A program made the translations under genes and the position numbers. 17,097 nt of DNA. It comes from CAYSBE01 sp044337585. GTDB lineage: Bacteria > Bacteroidota > Bacteroidia > UKL13-3. Under the pieces are notes generated by a model that worked only from the letters and a program-made list of their open reading frames with translations, had not been told where the DNA came from and did no database searches. How positions within the stretch are numbered: position 1 is the stretch's first letter; every line of letters begins with the position of its first letter. The stretch is taken from assembly GCA_044337585.1 (NCBI GenBank), contig JBIINH010000032.1, positions 1 to 17,097 of the forward strand, written 5' to 3'. Shown piece after piece: positions 16,001 to 17,097 of the stretch.

Positions 16001-17097
16001 GTATAAAATTCTTGCTATTATCAGTGGTACGTTCAGTGTTGGTACAGGTCAACCTTTCACCACCTTAACAGGAGCTGGTGGAATGTTTAGTTACATTAAC
16101 TCAAGTGTAGTGGGCGGAAACATTACCATACAAATTACAAGTGATATAGAGGAAACCGGATTAGTGGGATTGAATGAAACAGTTGAAACAGGTGCAGGCA
16201 ACTATAGCATACGTATTGAACCAAGTGCTCCCGCAATTCGAAATATTACGGGGACAGTTGCAGCTACAGGACTAATTAGGCTAAGCGGTGCAGACAGGGT
16301 AAGAATTGATGGAAACTTTAGTGGATCCGGAAGATTCCTTAGATTTATGAACCGCACACTCAATGGTTCAACAATCAATTTACTCGAAGATGCCGATAAT
16401 GATACCATTGCCAATTGTATTATCGAAGGAGTGAATAACACCGTAGGTATGTTGAACTTCCAAAGTTCAACCAAAGTGGGTGGCACTGGAAACGACTCAA
16501 ATGCTATTATTGGTTGTCTCTTCAGAGACACACTAGGGAATATTACTCCGACAGGAATGCCAAATACTTGCATATTTTCACAAGGAGCATTTTCAAACGA
16601 CTTCAATACAATTGATAATAATGAGCTCGTTAATTTCGGTTTTAATGGTGTGAACTTGAGTACAACTGCCGGAGACTTCTGGAGAATAACAAATAATAAA
16701 ATTTATCAAACATTGACTAGAAATGTGGCGATGACTATATTGCAAATTGACGGAGGATCAGGACATTTGATAAATGGGAACAGTATTGGTGGTGCTGCTG
16801 TCGACAGGAGCGGGCCAATTATGACCTCAACTGTGGCTTCCGATATCATTCGAATACAAACCACTGTATCAACTGCTAACCCAATCACTATTTCAAATAA
16901 TATTATTTCAAATGTTGGATCGACAACTATTGCGTTTCAACCCATTTTAGTGGCAGGTGGGGTTGTTACGGTAAGTAATAATACTATAGGTGGAGGCACA
17001 ATGCCTTATGATACTATCTCTAGTAGTGGCACTTCTAGTGGCATACACTTTTCAGGTGGTGTAGGTACCTCAATTGTTGTTAGCAATAATTTGGTTT
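10011..17097 (+). CDS. Giant secreted modular beta-helix surface protein with BNR_assoc_N-type domain (C-terminus outside window)
   Basis: The frame is open from the ATG at 10011 to the right edge: 2362 codons with no stop, so the protein is larger than 2362 residues. Residues 1-27 are a signal peptide (MKKISS..LLLGTITFA, cut before Gln28). The mature chain is rich in Asn, Thr, Gly, Ser and Ile. It is made of right-handed beta-helix modules at ~28-901, ~1058-1863 and from ~2003. Between them lie a domain strongly resembling BNR_assoc_N at ~905-1056 and an Ig-like domain at ~1872-2001. The helix modules contain dozens of coils with the NNxIxN / GNTIxNI pattern typical of PbH1 repeats, where Asn can stack into ladders. 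Modules 1 and 2 end in a cap with DMGA. Likely jobs are adhesion, surface-layer structure or polysaccharide binding; no catalytic residues can be assigned. Export by type IX secretion is inferred from the phylum, as the C-terminus is not in the window. Confidence 0.9.
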   Translation, partial: MKKISSFATRRYLVLVTALLLGTITFAQPLTGTRTIPGNFASIAAAVSALNTNGVGTGGVIINVAAGHTETLTAAIIMTATGTAANPIIFQKNGVGANPVITAFSGSKLAGSIDSVDVMWAFEGSDYITINGINLAEAFANTTPTTQMEVGLGFYKANGDNGCNNNTIQNATITLNRDNSTASAAGPRQNAAGSVAIEFVNAARTSLSTATVVTSVAGASSNNRIWGNTIQNCHFGILLSGFAAPSPYTLADLNNDIGGQLSSTGNTIINFGGGSGATMACGAMLINNQWSFNISNNFVNNNNGAGINHGGGNRGIWLFNSSPGASCDIKKNTISITAGTNTGAITWCLDLEMATSGANGNIINIDSNQFLNCNNTSASTVAFTAIWVNTAATNVNVRGNYIYGFRYSGTGVSQAILSQVACGNLNITNNIIDSVILDGANGTGTHHNIGVTTAPTLTLNINNNTVTRTTLNTAGAGSKILYGIYYIGATPINNFIGNTVDNITRNGITGGTTIGIFQTGGSNGVSTTTIRRNTISNLSITGLGTASTMYGIQASTGTIIVDSNSIFNISCQKTTGTGTLYGIYNIGSPNNESYNNNLINNINHLGTGITYGIYSISGAGTKQILRNTLHNISTTGTTVAAINTTISTHNVAQNRIYNIFSTGTAAFVSGIIMGTVSPVGTAFITNNLIADLRAPNTTTATPTTAPSIRGINITSASTLVNISVSHNTVHLNATSTGTAFGTAALFHTVNATATTANLILRNNILVNNSTSIGAGRTVAYHRSGTALNNYDNSSNNNLFYAGVPSSTNLIFYDGTNSDQTLAAYITRVTPRDTLSQTEAVSFLSIAGANANFLKINPSIATFAEAGSTPTAGIGFDFNNTIRAGYPGYTGNAGTPDMGAWEDNLTPQAINLMAFDTATAVQLTGVLPRGSNNNVVLSIPVRTVRGANALQATSFKLNTAGSTAATDISAAKIFYTGSNPTFNTSVLFGTTATPSGTFYVTGSQILNTGINYFWLTYDIRDTAGLSNIIDAQLDSIFLSGINYAPINGNPAGSRSVASPLNGTYNVGAGQTFPTITNAINTLSNLGVSGPVSFVLQDISYDTLTGEVFPIVLNSYASASTTNTVTIRPATGISSSIAGNSGVATFDINNGSHYIIDGRQGGTGGFTSGNNLIIRNTNLIAPTIRFINDADSNRIFYTDLRGGNTTALGSAGAGVVNFGTTTGTTGNDFNTIKFCDIREEGSTLPLAAISSIGSATTVIANNDNNIIDSCNIYNFFSPTAASAAIYVGANNSEWRIRGNKFYQTALRTFTAGPVHRVLWITPNVANLTSASGFVIDNNFIGGNNASGTGNYQLDGAFTQTFNVFDISVGLGVPSSIQGNTITNILYSSSSTSSISFLGFNIVNGNVNLGTLIGNLIGSRTTNGAITINISSTTSGGAMGIRTGGGTGNTFNIANNIISGYDIFGTTTSTAPEFFGINVFNGTNINVFNNLIGDTSSLTGSIRVYSIATSGTTQQRVSGIFNNPSSGTPIHNIFNNYISNIFNFHTVTGTHTTATRGIFVNPTINGTYNVSNNVIRNIYSESQTTAGGLNASIGGIIVSGTVGTFEVRQNTISGLHLTSTNTTTAIQNVGIFFSTPAGTNNLLHRNKIHSQMVWAGNPFALLTGIDLAAGVNNVNNNIIRLGIDTAGNSITTGAVFRGISKNSGNSNIYFNTVYVGGNNVITSTSNSFAFERTGGGTDDVRNNIFTNVRANASAGSAGHFAIQLNNTTTLTNNTNLLFADTIGRIGTTPFASMPNWKGGSGIDINSINGTAGFLNANGDINSVNLRINIANPTPIEATGSVVFGVGTDVDFDGQTRSTLTPVDMGADAGNFVQQDLAPPTINYTILTNTLSTTNRTIVATITDATGIYTTGTFVPRIYFKKFAAGPLQSTAGVLTSGNGINSTWTFTINNSLMTGVIGDDSVYYFIVAQDSTLANNIGSNPGGVEGTNVNTLSTLPIFNSYKILAIISGTFSVGTGQPFTTLTGAGGMFSYINSSVVGGNITIQITSDIEETGLVGLNETVETGAGNYSIRIEPSAPAIRNITGTVAATGLIRLSGADRVRIDGNFSGSGRFLRFMNRTLNGSTINLLEDADNDTIANCIIEGVNNTVGMLNFQSSTKVGGTGNDSNAIIGCLFRDTLGNITPTGMPNTCIFSQGAFSNDFNTIDNNELVNFGFNGVNLSTTAGDFWRITNNKIYQTLTRNVAMTILQIDGGSGHLINGNSIGGAAVDRSGPIMTSTVASDIIRIQTTVSTANPITISNNIISNVGSTTIAFQPILVAGGVVTVSNNTIGGGTMPYDTISSSGTSSGIHFSGGVGTSIVVSNNLV
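10092..12713 (+). other. Beta-helix module 1 of the giant surface protein (residues ~28-901)
   Basis: It opens with an N-cap (GTRTIPGNFASIAAAVSALN, then GGVIINVAAG) typical of pectin-lyase-like modules. It continues through many Asn-rich coils such as GNTIQN, NNIIDS, GNTVDNI, RNTISNLSI, NNLINNI, RNTLHNI and QNRIYNI, spaced roughly 20-35 residues apart. It closes with a C-cap carrying NNNLFYAG, ANFLKINPS and TPDMGAWE (894-901). The same opening and closing elements recur in module 2, so the unit is a repeated protein domain rather than simple low-complexity sequence. Confidence 0.7.
12723..13178 (+). other. BNR_assoc_N-type beta-sandwich domain (residues ~905-1056)
   Basis: This linker domain lies between beta-helix modules 1 and 2. 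It carries features I associate with the domain found at the N-terminus of BNR-repeat neuraminidase-type proteins: NNVVLSIPVRT, then ATSFKLNTAGST, AAKIFYTGSNPTFN, LFGTTATPSGTFYVTG, INYFWLTYDIRDTA and a closing NPAGSRSV. The FYTG, NYFWLTYDI and PAGSR elements are the most telling. No sialidase propeller follows, so the protein is not called a neuraminidase. A profile search would settle the family. Confidence 0.7.
13182..15599 (+). other. Beta-helix module 2 of the giant surface protein (residues ~1058-1863)
   Basis: It opens with NGTYNVGAGQTFPTITNAIN and GPVSFVLQD, an N-cap like that of modules 1 and 3. Asn-rich coils follow (GNTITNIL, NNIISGYDIF, NNYISNIF, NNVIRNIYS, QNTISGL, NNIIRLG). The C-cap has NNTNLLFAD, TAGFLN, DVDFDGQTR and PVDMGADAG (DMGA at 1860-1863), parallel to the end of module 1. 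About 806 residues, close to the ~874 of module 1. Confidence 0.7.
15624..16013 (+). other. Ig-like linker domain (residues ~1872-2001)
   Basis: This domain lies between modules 2 and 3 and starts with DLAPPTINYTIL. It has an alternating strand pattern, with RTIVATITDATGI and DDSVYYFIVAQDS, as in Ig/Fn3-like linkers of Bacteroidota surface proteins. It differs from the BNR_assoc_N-type linker after module 1. No binding residues can be assigned. Confidence 0.55.
16017..17097 (+). other. Beta-helix module 3 of the giant surface protein, cut by the window edge (from residue ~2003)
   Basis: It opens with ISGTFSVGTGQPFTTLTGAG, which aligns with the module 2 opening (G-T-[YF]-x-V-G-x-G-Q-x-F-x-T-[IL]-T). 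GGNITIQITSD follows at the place of GPVSFVLQD in module 2. Coils such as NNELVNFGF, NNKIYQTL and SNNIISNVG follow. The C-cap is not reached before the window ends. Confidence 0.65.

Noticed and set aside
10011..17097. Possibility of a CRISPR array, tandem DNA repeat or mobile element in the repetitive-looking region
   Set aside because: The repetition is at protein level (Asn-rich coils); the DNA copies are diverged, with no constant repeat length, no terminal inverted repeats and no transposase.

Overview
The window looks like chromosomal DNA from a member of the Bacteroidota, probably an uncultured or environmental Chitinophagia/Sphingobacteriia-like lineage. The DNA is AT-rich and the genes have no obvious Shine-Dalgarno sequences. 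Upstream regions carry weak TTG / TAnnTTTG-like promoter elements. The gene content is typical of the phylum: a secreted S8 peptidase with PKD-like and adhesin-like tail domains, a TPR-PD40-OmpA envelope protein, a GH3-type acyl-adenylating enzyme, and a very large Asn/Thr/Gly-rich beta-helix surface protein with a BNR_assoc_N-type domain. The lineage is inferred from gene content only. No rRNA, tRNA, IS element or CRISPR array was seen.

Layout. (1) Positions 1-2949, minus strand: a small secreted protein of unknown function, followed 38 bases downstream by a large secreted subtilisin-like protease that runs off the left edge. (2) Positions 3035-8862, plus strand: a tightly packed, probably co-transcribed set of five genes, pssA (phosphatidylserine synthase), purS (purine synthesis), a secreted M28 zinc aminopeptidase, a GH3-family enzyme and a TPR/PD40/OmpA outer-membrane protein. 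pssA and purS overlap by 4 bases, and the other gaps are 16, 56 and 3 bases. (3) Positions 8865-9839, minus strand: a trans-polyprenyl diphosphate synthase, convergent with the OmpA gene with only two bases between the stop codons. (4) Positions 10011-17097, plus strand: the first 2362 codons of a giant secreted protein that is still open at the right edge. It is built from alternating beta-helix modules and beta-sandwich linkers.

How it fits together. Most of the window concerns the cell envelope and outside: phospholipid headgroup synthesis, polyprenyl chains (quinone or lipid carrier), a peptidoglycan-anchored outer-membrane protein, exported peptidases and a giant surface or secreted protein. 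purS is the metabolic outlier inside the envelope operon. The two large secreted proteins are the kind usually exported by the type IX secretion system in this phylum, but their C-termini lie outside the window, so the sorting domain cannot be seen. I found no clear evidence for a wholly new system. The most notable items are the giant modular protein, the OmpA protein that resembles PorE without its middle domain, and the GH3 enzyme in a lipid/envelope operon.
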